From the NCBI GenBank assembly GCA_002344205.1, contig DDSZ01000032.1, positions 156,732 to 220,731 on the forward strand: DNA of 64,000 nucleotides, read 5' to 3'. The translations under genes and the position numbers were made by a program. Below are positions 8,180 to 17,042 of the stretch, in pieces (position 1 is the stretch's first letter; each line of letters opens with the position of its first letter). The stretch is from Opitutaceae bacterium UBA2377 (lineage in GTDB: Bacteria; Verrucomicrobiota; Verrucomicrobiia; Opitutales; Opitutaceae). A model generated the notes under the pieces. The model had not been told where the DNA came from. It saw nothing but the letters and a program-made list of their open reading frames with translations, and did not search any database.

Positions 8180-10069
8180 ATGTCCGACTCCCGCACACCA
8201 CCCCCACCCGATGACGGCCGGTCCGTCATCGACATGTCCAAGATGAGCGAGGGCCAGCGGGCCGCGCTTCAGGTCACCGAGGCCGCGCGCGAATCCCACG
8301 CCGATCCCAGTTTCGTGGCGCACCTGTTCATGGGCCGCTGGCGTCCCGCCAAGCTGCATCCGGTCACGGAAATCGCGGACGGGGAGCGCGAGCGGGCGGC
8401 CCGGTTTCTGGCCGACCTGGGTGTTTTTTTGCATCATGAGGTGGACGCCGAGGCGATCGACCGCAGCGGGGAAATCCCGGCGGCGGTCCGCGCCGGACTG
8501 GCCCGGCTCGGAGCCTACGGCATCAAGGTGCCGCGCGAATACGGCGGGCTCGGGTTTTCGCAGACGACCTACTGCCGCGCCTGCCAGCTCATTGCGAGCC
8601 ACTGCATGAACACCTTTGCGCATGTGTCGGTGCACCAGTCGGTGGGCGTGCCGCAGCCGCTGATGCTTTTCGGCACGCCGGAGCAAAAGCAAAAATTCCT
8701 GCCGCGCGTGGCGGGCGGCGAGCTGTCGGCCTTTGCCCTCACGGAAAGGGGCGTGGGTTCCGATCCCGCCCGGCTCACGACTGAGGCCGTCCCGGACGGG
8801 GACGATTTTGTGATCAACGGGGAAAAGCTCTGGTGCTCCAACGGCACGGAGGCCGGCCTGCTGATTGTGGCGGCCAAGACCCCGCCGAAGCCGGTCAACG
8901 GCAAGCCGCGCACGCAGATCACCACGTTTGTGGTCGAGGCAAACTCGCCGGGCATCGCGGTGCGGCACCGCTCCCAGTTCATGGGCCTGCGCGCGCTCTA
9001 CAACGGCGTGATCCGCTTCACCAATGTCCGCGTGCCGCGCGCCAACATCGTGGGCGGCGAGGGCCGCGGCCTGAAGGTGGCGCTCACCACGCTCAACGCC
9101 GGCCGGCTCTCCATCCCGGCCTCGTCGCTCGGCATGGCGAAAAAATCCCTCGTCATCGCGCGGGAGTGGGCGGCGGAACGCGTGCAGTGGGGCGTGCCCA
9201 TCGGGCAGCACGCCGCCATCGCCGAAAAAATCCGCCGCATCGCGGCCCATGCGTTTGCGATGGAGGCCATGCTCATCACCACCTCGCGCATCGTGGACCG
9301 CGACAAGCACGCCGACATCCGCCTCGAAGCCTCGATGTGCAAGCTCTGGGCGACCGAGAAGGCGTGGATGTGCCTCGACGATGTGATGCAGATCCGCGGC
9401 GGGCGCGGCTACGAGACGACGGAATCCCTGCGGGCGCGCGGCGAGGCGCCGCACCCGGTCGAGCGCATGATGCGCGACAACCGGGTGACGACCATCTTCG
9501 AGGGTTCCTCGGAGATCATGCGGCTCTTCATCATGCGCGAAGCGCTGGATCCGCACCTGAAGATTGCCGGCATCGCGCTCAACTCCGAGCGGCTGTGGGG
9601 CGAGCGCCTGCGCAGCGCGCTGCAGGCGGCGGGTTTTTATGCGGCTTGGTATCCGCGGCTCTGGCTGCCCTTCGGGGCGGGCGTGCCGGCCGACATCCAC
9701 CCGCGGCTGGCCGCGCACCTGCGCACCGTGGCGCGGCTCTCCCGCCGCATGGCGCGCACGCTGTTTCACCAGATGGTGAAGTTCGGCCCGAAGCTGGAGC
9801 GCCGGCAAATTTTGCTCGGCCGCATTGCCGACATCGGCAGCGACCTCTTCGCCCTCGCGGCGACCTGTGTGTATGCGCAGAAACTGCTCAACGAAGGCGA
9901 CTCGGCGGACAAGGTGCTGGCGTTGACAGATGATTTTGCGGTGCAGGCGCTGGCCCGGATTGGGACGAATTTTCAGGGAGTCGCGCACAACTCGGATGAG
10001 TCAGGCTACGCCCTGGCCCAGCAGGTGGTGGCCGGCGAGCATACCTGGATCGAGCAGGGGATTTTGTAG
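8180..10069 (+). CDS. Acyl-CoA dehydrogenase family protein
   Basis: A 629-residue FAD-dependent acyl-CoA dehydrogenase, longer than the roughly 380-residue short-chain enzymes and similar to the long two-part forms (about 580-640 residues). The N-terminal helical domain holds a GIKVPREYGGLGFSQTTY block; the middle domain has ALTERGVGSDPARL and INGEKLWCSNGTEA; the C-terminal domain has QIRGGRGYETTESLR and RMMRDNRVTTIFEGSSEIMRLFI, which supplies the candidate catalytic Glu and nucleotide contacts. A further C-terminal helical extension of about 170 residues follows. It stands alone with a 122-base upstream gap and no ETF genes nearby. Acyl substrate unknown. Confidence 0.9.
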   Translation: MSDSRTPPPPDDGRSVIDMSKMSEGQRAALQVTEAARESHADPSFVAHLFMGRWRPAKLHPVTEIADGERERAARFLADLGVFLHHEVDAEAIDRSGEIPAAVRAGLARLGAYGIKVPREYGGLGFSQTTYCRACQLIASHCMNTFAHVSVHQSVGVPQPLMLFGTPEQKQKFLPRVAGGELSAFALTERGVGSDPARLTTEAVPDGDDFVINGEKLWCSNGTEAGLLIVAAKTPPKPVNGKPRTQITTFVVEANSPGIAVRHRSQFMGLRALYNGVIRFTNVRVPRANIVGGEGRGLKVALTTLNAGRLSIPASSLGMAKKSLVIAREWAAERVQWGVPIGQHAAIAEKIRRIAAHAFAMEAMLITTSRIVDRDKHADIRLEASMCKLWATEKAWMCLDDVMQIRGGRGYETTESLRARGEAPHPVERMMRDNRVTTIFEGSSEIMRLFIMREALDPHLKIAGIALNSERLWGERLRSALQAAGFYAAWYPRLWLPFGAGVPADIHPRLAAHLRTVARLSRRMARTLFHQMVKFGPKLERRQILLGRIADIGSDLFALAATCVYAQKLLNEGDSADKVLALTDDFAVQALARIGTNFQGVAHNSDESGYALAQQVVAGEHTWIEQGIL

Positions 10070-10135
10070 CAGCCGGCCGAAAATTATCACGCACGCCGGA
10101 CTTGTGGAGCGGCCGCAAACTTCCACGCTGCGGGT

Positions 10136-10957
10136 GTGGCTGCTCCGTTACCCCTCCGCCGACTGAAGCTCGTGGTCCTGCTGGCATGTCTGCCGGCGTT
10201 GCCCGTGGCGGCCGATTCCCAGCTGGCGGAAGCGTGGCGCAAGGTGGCCGGGCATCTCTACACCGAGGCCGGGCTCGCCCTGCGCGGGGCGGAAGTGTCC
10301 CGCGAACAGGAGCTGGCCGCGGCCGTCCTGTTGGCCGCGCAGCAACCGACGACCGACGAACGGTTGCGCACGGTGGAGCGCCGGCTCCGGGAACTGGCGG
10401 AACCCGACGACGCCGTGAGCGCCGCGGCACTCTACCTGGCCGGCCGGCTGCATCAGGTGCACTTTTCGCGGCCCGATTACGCCCGGGCCGCGGAATATTT
10501 CGGGCAACTGGCGGACCGGTTTCCCGACAGCCACTGGGCGCAGCTGGGCCTGGTGAAGCTGGGCCTGTTGCAACTTTACATGCTTCCTGAGCCCGGCGGT
10601 CCGGAAGCGCGGTTGGGGAAGGCCGACGCCCTGCTGCCGCGGCTGACCATCCCGCAGCTGCGGCGCGACCTGTTGATCGTCATCGCCCGCACCCGGATTT
10701 TTTACGAACAGCCCTTGGATGACGTGCTGAACGATCTGCTCGCGGCCGATGCGATCGGCGGGCTCACGGGCCCCGCGCTCGGAGAGTTTCTTTTGCAGAT
10801 CGCGGAGCTTTCGCTGCGGGCGGGACACCTGCGGCAATCGCGCGAATTTTTCACGCGTTACCTCGGGCTCAACACCGCCGATCCGCGCGCCTACACGGCG
10901 AACGAACGCCTGAAGCAGATCGAGGCCCGGCTGGCGGCGGGAGAGGAGGGGACATGA
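10136..10957 (+). CDS. Exported TPR-like protein of unknown function
   Basis: About 273 residues from a GTG start, with a signal-peptide-like N-terminus (RRLKLVVLLACLPALPVAA). The body is alpha-helical and shows repeat-like segments such as DYARAAEYFGQLADRFPDSHWAQLG, characteristic of TPR/outer-membrane-lipoprotein-like helical hairpins, with a further segment, GHLRQSREFFTRYLGLNTADPRAY. It overlaps the solute-binding protein gene by four bases (ATGA), so the two are surely co-translated. I infer a scaffold or assembly partner for that envelope protein. No enzymatic motif is visible. Confidence 0.72.
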   Translation: MAAPLPLRRLKLVVLLACLPALPVAADSQLAEAWRKVAGHLYTEAGLALRGAEVSREQELAAAVLLAAQQPTTDERLRTVERRLRELAEPDDAVSAAALYLAGRLHQVHFSRPDYARAAEYFGQLADRFPDSHWAQLGLVKLGLLQLYMLPEPGGPEARLGKADALLPRLTIPQLRRDLLIVIARTRIFYEQPLDDVLNDLLAADAIGGLTGPALGEFLLQIAELSLRAGHLRQSREFFTRYLGLNTADPRAYTANERLKQIEARLAAGEEGT

Positions 10958-12564
10958 CCGCCGGCTGGACGCGCGGACGCATCGCCCTCGTCGTGGCGCT
11001 GGCCGGCTATGCCTGCCTCGTGTGGTGGATTCTGGTCCGCAAGACCGGCGGCCTGGCCGACGACCGCACGACGGTGCGCATTGCGCATTGGCAGATCGAA
11101 CTCGGGCCGCCGGACGGGCTTGATGCCGTGATCAAGCGTTACGAGGAGCTCAATCCGCATATCCGCGTGGAACAGGTGAAGGTGCCGGGCCGCATCTACG
11201 CCCAGTGGTTGCGCACCAACCTCGTGGGCGGCACCGGCGCCGACATCATCGAATACGGCCATTTTCTTGCGGGCATGCAGGACGTGCCGATCCGCTTCTT
11301 CGAGCCGATCACCGACCTGCTCAACGAGCCCAACCCCTACAACCGCGGCACCCCGCTGGAAGGCGTGCCGTGGCGCAACACCTTCCTTGACGGGCTGTTC
11401 AACGAACAGATCTACTCTCCCGAGGTCGGGCAGATCTACTCCGTCACGCTCTGCCAGGTGACGATGCGCTTCTTCTGCAACGAGAACCTCCTGCGCGAGA
11501 TTGTCGGCGACGACCCGGACTTCCGCTTTCCGGAAACCTTCGACGAGCTGCGCGGGCTGTTTGCCCGCACGCGGGAGTTTGCTGCGCGCACCGGCCGGCC
11601 GGTGCGTTCGCTGGCCGGGGCCAAGCTCAACGCCGAATGGTTGCTCGATTTCATGCTGTCCTCGTCGCTCCTCGGCGTGAGCGCCGAGATGGACCGCGAA
11701 GGCCAGCTCACGCGCTACCAGCGCAACGTGCAGATGGACTACCTGCGCGGACGCTGGAACTACCGGCGACCCGAACTCAAGGCGGCGCTGGAGCTGGTGC
11801 GCGAGATCACCCACGAGATGCGACCGGGGTTCATCCAACTGGAACGGGATGACGCCGTGCGCGAGTTCATGAACGGTCATGCGCTCTTTGTGGCAACCGG
11901 GACCTGGGATGCGACGAGCCTGATCCGGCTGGCGGATTTTCCCGTGAGCATCCGCCGGTTTCCCCAGCCTGATGCGAATGACCCGCTGGTCGGGCGCTTC
12001 CACTACGGCCGGGCCGCCGACGGCTCGGGCCTCACCGCGATGGCGATGTATCTCAACAAGCACGGGCGCAACAAGGAGGCGGCGATCGATTTCATGCGCT
12101 TTATGACCAGTGTGGAGGCGGGGCAGCTCTTCATGGACCACAGCGGCTGGATTTCCTCGGTGCGCGAAACGGTGTTGCCGGAGTATCTGGAGCCTGCGCT
12201 GGGTCTGGTGAACGGCTACAGTCTGGGCGGTGGCTACATGCGCACGGGCGCCAACACCGCGCATGTTTTCATCCAGAACATGTATCGGCTGGTCGGGCCG
12301 CAAGGCAGCGTGGAGAGCTTCGTGAATGCGCTGGAACCGGCCATGACGGCCGCGCAGCGGGCCGACTTGCAAACCGATGTGCGCAACCTCGGCAACGCCC
12401 TGCGCCCCCAGGATGCGGAGGTCATGGCCGCCCGTGCCCTCAACCGCGTCGCGACCCCGACGGCCGCCAACGACCATCGCGGCGAATCACTGGAGACGAG
12501 CCAGACCTTTTCCGAACTGAACATCTACCAAGGGCTGACCGTGCTGGCCGAGACGGCGCCGTGA
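10954..12564 (+). CDS. Extracellular solute-binding protein, carbohydrate ABC type, membrane-anchored
   Basis: A 536-residue protein of solute-binding family 1. It begins with a hydrophobic segment (IALVVALAGYACLVWWILV, residues about 10-28) that lacks a lipobox Cys, so it is probably an uncleaved anchor. Then come RIAHWQIELGPPDGLDAVIKRYEELNPHIRV, TGADIIEYG, FATGTWD-like and KHGRNKEAAIDFMRFMTSVEAGQLFMD blocks typical of sugar-binding proteins. It is longer than the usual 400-450 residues. No permease or ATPase gene is adjacent on either side; the only partner is the TPR-like protein, coupled by ATGA. Ligand is unknown and an ABC role is not certain. Confidence 0.82.
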   Translation: MTAGWTRGRIALVVALAGYACLVWWILVRKTGGLADDRTTVRIAHWQIELGPPDGLDAVIKRYEELNPHIRVEQVKVPGRIYAQWLRTNLVGGTGADIIEYGHFLAGMQDVPIRFFEPITDLLNEPNPYNRGTPLEGVPWRNTFLDGLFNEQIYSPEVGQIYSVTLCQVTMRFFCNENLLREIVGDDPDFRFPETFDELRGLFARTREFAARTGRPVRSLAGAKLNAEWLLDFMLSSSLLGVSAEMDREGQLTRYQRNVQMDYLRGRWNYRRPELKAALELVREITHEMRPGFIQLERDDAVREFMNGHALFVATGTWDATSLIRLADFPVSIRRFPQPDANDPLVGRFHYGRAADGSGLTAMAMYLNKHGRNKEAAIDFMRFMTSVEAGQLFMDHSGWISSVRETVLPEYLEPALGLVNGYSLGGGYMRTGANTAHVFIQNMYRLVGPQGSVESFVNALEPAMTAAQRADLQTDVRNLGNALRPQDAEVMAARALNRVATPTAANDHRGESLETSQTFSELNIYQGLTVLAETAP

Positions 12565-12613
12565 GCCGGTCAACTCCCGGTAGGCATGGCCAGCAGCGCA
12601 ATCCCACCTAACC

Positions 12614-12737
12614 GTTAGAGCGGCTTAAGAAATATCATGGTCGCGGTCCGCTCGGAGAGCGGACCCTGCCGGCGCTACCGCGCCAAAATTGGAAAGCAAC
12701 GGGCGGGATCGGCGATCCCGCCCTACAAGCCAAAGGT
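12614..12737. repeat. Compound palindromic repeat (GTTAGAGCGG block plus two hairpins)
   Basis: Between the solute-binding protein gene and the dioxygenase gene (12565-12748) nothing codes. The stretch begins GTTAGAGCGGCTTAAG, then has hairpin GGTCCGCTC/GAGCGGACC (12645-12665), a small GGCGC/GCGCC hairpin, and a perfect hairpin GGGCGGGATC-GGC-GATCCCGCCC followed by TACA. About 45 bases match 51116-51162 with two or three changes, and the last hairpin matches the inserts at 4850 and 46450. It could also serve as a terminator for one or both flanking converging genes. Confidence 0.75.
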
Positions 12738-12748
12738 GAACTTATTCT

Positions 12749-13669
12749 TCAGCAAATGCGGCCGCGCTTGCCTGCTTTGCCGTGGGCGGCGGGATTGGCG
12801 CCAATCCAGCGCTCGTCGATCGGCTCGTTGGCCGGCTGGTAGCGCGTATCGGTGGAAAGGCGCACGCGGTCGGTGGCGTTGTCGAGCGAGCCGTGGATCA
12901 TGTCCATGCGGAAGGTGAGGAAGTCGCCCGGCTGGAAGTGCGCGGTCAGCCAGCGGCCGCCGAATTTCTCGCGCAGGGAAACGGGGTTGTTGGACAGCCA
13001 GCCGGCATGGCTCCAGCCGCCTTCCTCCTTCACCTTTTTCACCTGCTCGGGCCGGTTCTCGCAGTAGGTGTCCACATCGGACTCCAGGTAGTTTTTGATG
13101 CGCGCGGATTTCTTGTGCGAATCCTCCAGCAGCATGAGCGGGCTCTGCTCGACGGGGACTTCCCCGTAGGGGATCCAGCAGGTAAGCAGCCGGTGCGTGC
13201 CGCGGCCCATGTAAACGAGATCGCAGTGGGGCGAGGTGCCGTGCCCGCGACCGAGCGAGCGCACCCAGATGTAATCGAAGTGCCGGATCGGTCCGCCGAA
13301 AATGTTTTCATAGAAGCCCACGATCTCCGGGCCGAACACCACGCGCTTCACGTCCGGATTGTCCCGGGCCAGCTCGGGCATGAAGGTGATGGTTTTGTCT
13401 TTGGTCGCGATGCCGTCTTCCAGCGGATGCGCCTTGTCGAGCAGGTTGGCGCCGTCGAGCCGGCGCAGCATGGAGAGCCGCGCGGTGCGGATGATTTCCC
13501 GGGGGAAGAAATTTCGGATAAGCAGGTAACCGTCGTCCTCCAGCCGCGCCTGCAGGGCGGCGGGGTCGCCGAGTAGATCCTCGGAGGAGCGGAGCCAGCC
13601 GAAGGCGGCGTCGTTGGTGTCAACCGGCAGGCCAAGGGCCGTGAGTGCGGGCAGCGCAAGCGTGCTCAT
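12749..13669 (-). CDS. Phytanoyl-CoA dioxygenase family protein
   Basis: A 306-residue Fe(II)/2-oxoglutarate oxygenase of the PhyH family. The facial triad is visible as the HCD (HxD) motif in GTSPHCDLVYMGRGTHRL near residue 155 and a distal His in FRMDMIHGSLDN; the 2-oxoglutarate-binding Arg is probably in RVRLSTDTRYQP. The N-terminal part carries GYLLIRNFFPREII, the usual PhyH entry. It is divergently transcribed from an AraC regulator with 88 bases between starts, so the regulator probably controls it. Such oxygenases in this group act on varied small molecules; the substrate is unknown. Confidence 0.87.
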   Translation of the reverse strand: MSTLALPALTALGLPVDTNDAAFGWLRSSEDLLGDPAALQARLEDDGYLLIRNFFPREIIRTARLSMLRRLDGANLLDKAHPLEDGIATKDKTITFMPELARDNPDVKRVVFGPEIVGFYENIFGGPIRHFDYIWVRSLGRGHGTSPHCDLVYMGRGTHRLLTCWIPYGEVPVEQSPLMLLEDSHKKSARIKNYLESDVDTYCENRPEQVKKVKEEGGWSHAGWLSNNPVSLREKFGGRWLTAHFQPGDFLTFRMDMIHGSLDNATDRVRLSTDTRYQPANEPIDERWIGANPAAHGKAGKRGRIC

Positions 13670-13757
13670 AGGGGTGAGGTGTCGGGCCAGAATAGCCGTT
13701 GGTGGCGGGAAAAGGAATAGTTGTTCTGGCCGCAGGCATGTGCAATATGGTCATCCC

Positions 13758-14612
13758 ATGAAGCCTGTTGAGCCCGGACTGGCCGCCCGCGTAATCCCCA
13801 CGGCGGGTGCCGGTTCTGCTATGGGGGGAATCACCCTCGCCGGGCAGTTGCAGGCCAGTGCCGGCATCGGGCACGGGAACATGCGTGTCTTGGGCAGCTA
13901 TGCGGCGGTTTATCTGTTGGCCGGCGGCGGTGAATTCGGCGACGCCTCCGGCCTGCGCCGCGAGGTGCGCGCCGGGGACCTGCTGCTGCTCTTTCCGGAA
14001 GTGCCGCATTTTTACGGGCCGCGACCGGGCGGGCGGTGGGACGAGATCTATTTCGTTTTCCACGGTCCGGTTTTCGACCAGTGGCGGCAGGCGGGGATTC
14101 TCAATCCGCGCGAGCCGGTGTGGCATGCCGAGCCGGTGGCGGCGTGGCACCGACGGCTCGCCGCGGTCTGCGCCGGCCGCGGCGGGGGCACCGCCGAAAG
14201 CCTGCTGGAGCTGGCACGATTGCAGGCCGTGCTGGCGGAGCTTTGGCACGCGCAACGGCCGGCGGGCGAACCGGCGGCGGATGAGCCGGGCTGGCTGCCC
14301 GAGGTCTGCCGTGCGTTGGAAGCGCCCGGCGGCGGGCCGGACTGGGCGGCGCTGGCGGCGCGCGCGGGCCTTTCCTACGAACGCTTCCGCAAAAAATTTG
14401 CCGCGCTCAAGGGCGTGCCGCCGGCGCGCTACCGGCAGCAGCGGCTAATGGACCGCGCCTGCGTGCTGCTGGCCGAGGACGGCCGGCCGCTGAAGGACAT
14501 CGCGGCGGAGCTTGGCCTCTGCGATGAGTTTCATTTCTCGAAACTCTTCAAGCAGCGCACCGGTCTGGCGCCCTCGGCCTACCGGCAGCAGATGCGGCGG
14601 GGTCAGCCGTAA
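13758..14612 (+). CDS. AraC family transcriptional regulator
   Basis: A 284-residue regulator. The N-terminal half is a cupin-like sensing domain (RAGDLLLLFPEVPHFYGPRPGGRWDEIYFVFHGPVFD), and the C-terminal hundred residues hold the two helix-turn-helix units: LAARAGLSYERFRKKFAALKGVPPARYRQQRLMDRA, then LKDIAAELGLCDEFHFSKLFKQRTGLAPSAYRQQ. The start was taken at ATG 13758 (MKPVEPGLAARVIP) because it follows the promoter region; longer in-frame upstream codons would enter the divergent oxygenase gene. Such regulators sense sugars or aromatic compounds and usually activate a neighbour, here probably the dioxygenase. It converges on the hydrolase gene with a ten-base overlap. Confidence 0.9.
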   Translation: MKPVEPGLAARVIPTAGAGSAMGGITLAGQLQASAGIGHGNMRVLGSYAAVYLLAGGGEFGDASGLRREVRAGDLLLLFPEVPHFYGPRPGGRWDEIYFVFHGPVFDQWRQAGILNPREPVWHAEPVAAWHRRLAAVCAGRGGGTAESLLELARLQAVLAELWHAQRPAGEPAADEPGWLPEVCRALEAPGGGPDWAALAARAGLSYERFRKKFAALKGVPPARYRQQRLMDRACVLLAEDGRPLKDIAAELGLCDEFHFSKLFKQRTGLAPSAYRQQMRRGQP

Positions 14613-16531
14613 AGCAATTCGCGGACGAGTGCGATGTGGGCGTTGTCGTCCACGCCGTGCCGCGAGCCGGGTGCCTCGGCCGGTCGGCGGGCACCGTCGA
14701 GCGGGTTCAGCCAGTGCACGGGACAGCCGGCGACGCGGGCCAGTTCGGCGAGATCGTAGTGCCGGAGCACGCCGGGGAGAATGAGATCGTGCGGCCAGGA
14801 GAAGCTGTCGGTGCCGAGCAAAGCTTGGTAGCTGGCGGGCGCATCGCGCAACACGACGGCGGCAAACCGGCCCGGGAGCAATGCGGCGAGATGCAGGGCG
14901 ACGGGGCCTGCCGCCCCGCAGGCGCTGAGCACCGTGCGCGGCGCGGGCGGAAAAGCTTCGGCCAGCCGCCACGCATCGCGGATGCGGGCGGCGGCGGGCG
15001 CATCGCCGAGCGCCGTGCCCACATACGCGGCGAAGCGGTCCGTTCCGCCCCAGGAAACCGACTCGTAGGGATGCGGTGCCATGGCGGTCTCACCCCAGCC
15101 GCGCAGATCGGCGGTGATGAGCGCGGCCCGGGGGCCCTGCCGGTCGAGGTGTCCGATCATGGCCGTGAGGGGTCCGCCGCGGTGCATGAGCCGCAGCCGG
15201 CCCGCATCGTCGAAATGCCAAAGGGCCGGATTGCCTGTCCCGGTGCCGGCCACGGTCAGCGGCACGGTGATGCCGGGATCGGTCTCAAGCAGAAATTCTT
15301 GCCAGTCATGAAACCAGGTGCGCAACGGCTCGGTCCGCTTGGCGGGTGCGGGTTTCCCGGCGGAACTATCCAGGCCGATAAGCGTGCGGATGAGTTCCGG
15401 TGTCGGCGGCCGGTGCGTGCGGGCCAAGTTCGCGGCACGCTCCCGGGTGAGGGTGAGCATGTTGGCCGTGGGTCGGGGCCGGCAGGCGAGGGCTTCGGGC
15501 GCGAGGAGGGGAAACGCGGCATCATCCGTGACGGGCAGGGCAGGGGTGAGGTCCGGTCTCCGGTGCCGGTGGATGAACTCTACCAGCCGGCGGGCCTGCC
15601 GCAGCGAATAGGCGTGGCCGCCGGTATCGGCAAAAAACTCGAAATTTCCGGCGACCCCGGCCGCCGCATAGTGCGCGGCTGTTTCCCGGGCGATCTCCGC
15701 GGTGTCGGCCAGCCGGAAAACCTCGTCGTCCTCGCCGGCCATGAGCAGCACCGGCCGCGGGGCGAGGGCCCGCAGCAGATCTCCGTCGTCGAGCCCGTCG
15801 CGGAAGCGGCCCGGCATGAGGGTTTCCGGACATGAGCTGTAGCAAAGATCGAGCACGAGCCGGCCCTGCCGGGTGAGACAACAGGACGGTGCGATCAACG
15901 TGGCGCGTTCGTCGAGCAAGGCGGCAAACACGGAGGTATTCCCGCCGCCCGAGACGCCGGTGAGCGTGAAACCGTGGCGGGCCTCGATGTCGGGCCGCGC
16001 GCCCAGAAAATCCATCGCCCGCAGCGCGTCGCCCACGAAGTAACGGCTGGAGGTGTCGCCCGTGAGGTGGCAGCGCACGCCGTCGCAAAAGTGGTCGTTG
16101 CCGGGCTGCTTTTCCCCGGCCATGCCGGGCGGATCGAAGACGAGAGCGGCCAGCCCGGCGCGGGCGAAATACTGGCAGGGCCGCTGGTAGGAGGCAAACT
16201 GCTTGCCGGAGTGGCCGACGGAAACCACGACCGGGAGGTAGGGCGGCGGCCGGTCGGCGGGCAGGAAGAGCGTGGCGTTCACTTCCCAGCCCGGGTGCGA
16301 TTCGAAGAGCCAGTTTTCATAGCGGCAGCCCGCAGTCTGGCCCCCGCCGGTCTGCCGGGCTTTCAGGGGATTGGCGGCGAGCACCGCCGGCAGATCGCCG
16401 TAGTAAGCGGCGAAGGTTTTCCTTACCTGCGTGCAGGTCGGGCGCGGCCGGCCGGCTGCAAGCCGGTCATGGCCGCGGGCGACCAAGTGGCGGCGGAGCA
16501 TCTGGGTGGGATCGTGCAGGGCGGCGTTCAT
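14603..16531 (-). CDS. Tandem alpha/beta hydrolase (acetylxylan-esterase/dienelactone-hydrolase-like)
   Basis: A 642-residue protein from ATG 16531. The N-terminal half is a complete alpha/beta hydrolase: an FDPPGMAGEKQ segment, a nucleophile elbow GVSGGGN with the Ser, and a GEDDEVFRL acidic-residue region and FFADTGGHAYS, which offers the His. The second half looks like another copy whose elbow reads SACGAAG, without a serine, so it is probably non-catalytic. The overall pattern fits multi-domain esterase-like proteins of polysaccharide degraders. The start overlaps the NUDIX stop by four bases, indicating one operon. No signal peptide is visible. Confidence 0.78.
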   Translation of the reverse strand: MNAALHDPTQMLRRHLVARGHDRLAAGRPRPTCTQVRKTFAAYYGDLPAVLAANPLKARQTGGGQTAGCRYENWLFESHPGWEVNATLFLPADRPPPYLPVVVSVGHSGKQFASYQRPCQYFARAGLAALVFDPPGMAGEKQPGNDHFCDGVRCHLTGDTSSRYFVGDALRAMDFLGARPDIEARHGFTLTGVSGGGNTSVFAALLDERATLIAPSCCLTRQGRLVLDLCYSSCPETLMPGRFRDGLDDGDLLRALAPRPVLLMAGEDDEVFRLADTAEIARETAAHYAAAGVAGNFEFFADTGGHAYSLRQARRLVEFIHRHRRPDLTPALPVTDDAAFPLLAPEALACRPRPTANMLTLTRERAANLARTHRPPTPELIRTLIGLDSSAGKPAPAKRTEPLRTWFHDWQEFLLETDPGITVPLTVAGTGTGNPALWHFDDAGRLRLMHRGGPLTAMIGHLDRQGPRAALITADLRGWGETAMAPHPYESVSWGGTDRFAAYVGTALGDAPAAARIRDAWRLAEAFPPAPRTVLSACGAAGPVALHLAALLPGRFAAVVLRDAPASYQALLGTDSFSWPHDLILPGVLRHYDLAELARVAGCPVHWLNPLDGARRPAEAPGSRHGVDDNAHIALVRELLYG

Positions 16532-16932
16532 GGCCCGGAGGCGGTGAGCATTGCGACCACCGGGAGATCGGCGGGGGCGAGATCCATTGCGGACAATCCG
16601 GCCGGCGGCACCCAGCGGAGTCCGAGATGTTCGTGTGCCTGCGGCTCGGGACTGCCCGGGGCGAGCCGGCCGACGAAGGGAATCATCTCGATGGTCACGG
16701 CGTAGGCGTGGGTGAAGCGCGGCAAGGCGCGGGTGATGACGAACTCGCAGCCGAGCTCCTCGCGGATCTCGCGGACGATGGCGGCCTCGGCGGATTCTCC
16801 GGGCTCGACCTTGCCGCCGGCGAATTCCCATTTGCGCGGCAGGTGCTTGTGCGGCGGGCGCTGGGCGACGAGCACGCAGCCGTCCCGCTCGATCACGGCG
16901 CAGACGACGGGGATGGGCACGGAGGAAGCCAC
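16528..16932 (-). CDS. MutT-like (d)NTP pyrophosphohydrolase, NUDIX
   Basis: The NUDIX box GGKVEPGESAEAAIVREIREELG is complete (G-x5-E-x7-REUXEEXGU), preceded by VLVAQRPPHKHLPRKWEFAGG, the usual MutT lead-in (KWEFPGG-like). Such enzymes remove oxidised dGTP or other nucleotides. I chose GTG 16932 (VASSVPIPVVCAVIERDG), giving 134 residues, the normal length; a TTG at 17013 would add 27 residues of unlikely sequence. The gene overlaps the hydrolase gene downstream by four bases. Start choice is uncertain because no good ribosome site is visible. Confidence 0.88.
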   Translation of the reverse strand: MASSVPIPVVCAVIERDGCVLVAQRPPHKHLPRKWEFAGGKVEPGESAEAAIVREIREELGCEFVITRALPRFTHAYAVTIEMIPFVGRLAPGSPEPQAHEHLGLRWVPPAGLSAMDLAPADLPVVAMLTASGP

Positions 16933-17042
16933 GGGGGGAAACGAATGGCCACAAATGTGGACGCTTCGAGCGAATTTAACGGTGACGTCGGCCGATCGGG
17001 CAGTAGCCTGCAACTTTCCGGGTGGTGAAGGGTATTGGAGGC

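Noticed and set aside
14603..16954. Extended hydrolase frame that includes the NUDIX region
   Set aside because: The NUDIX gene in another frame has a complete NUDIX box, and the hydrolase has a good ATG at 16531 overlapping its stop.
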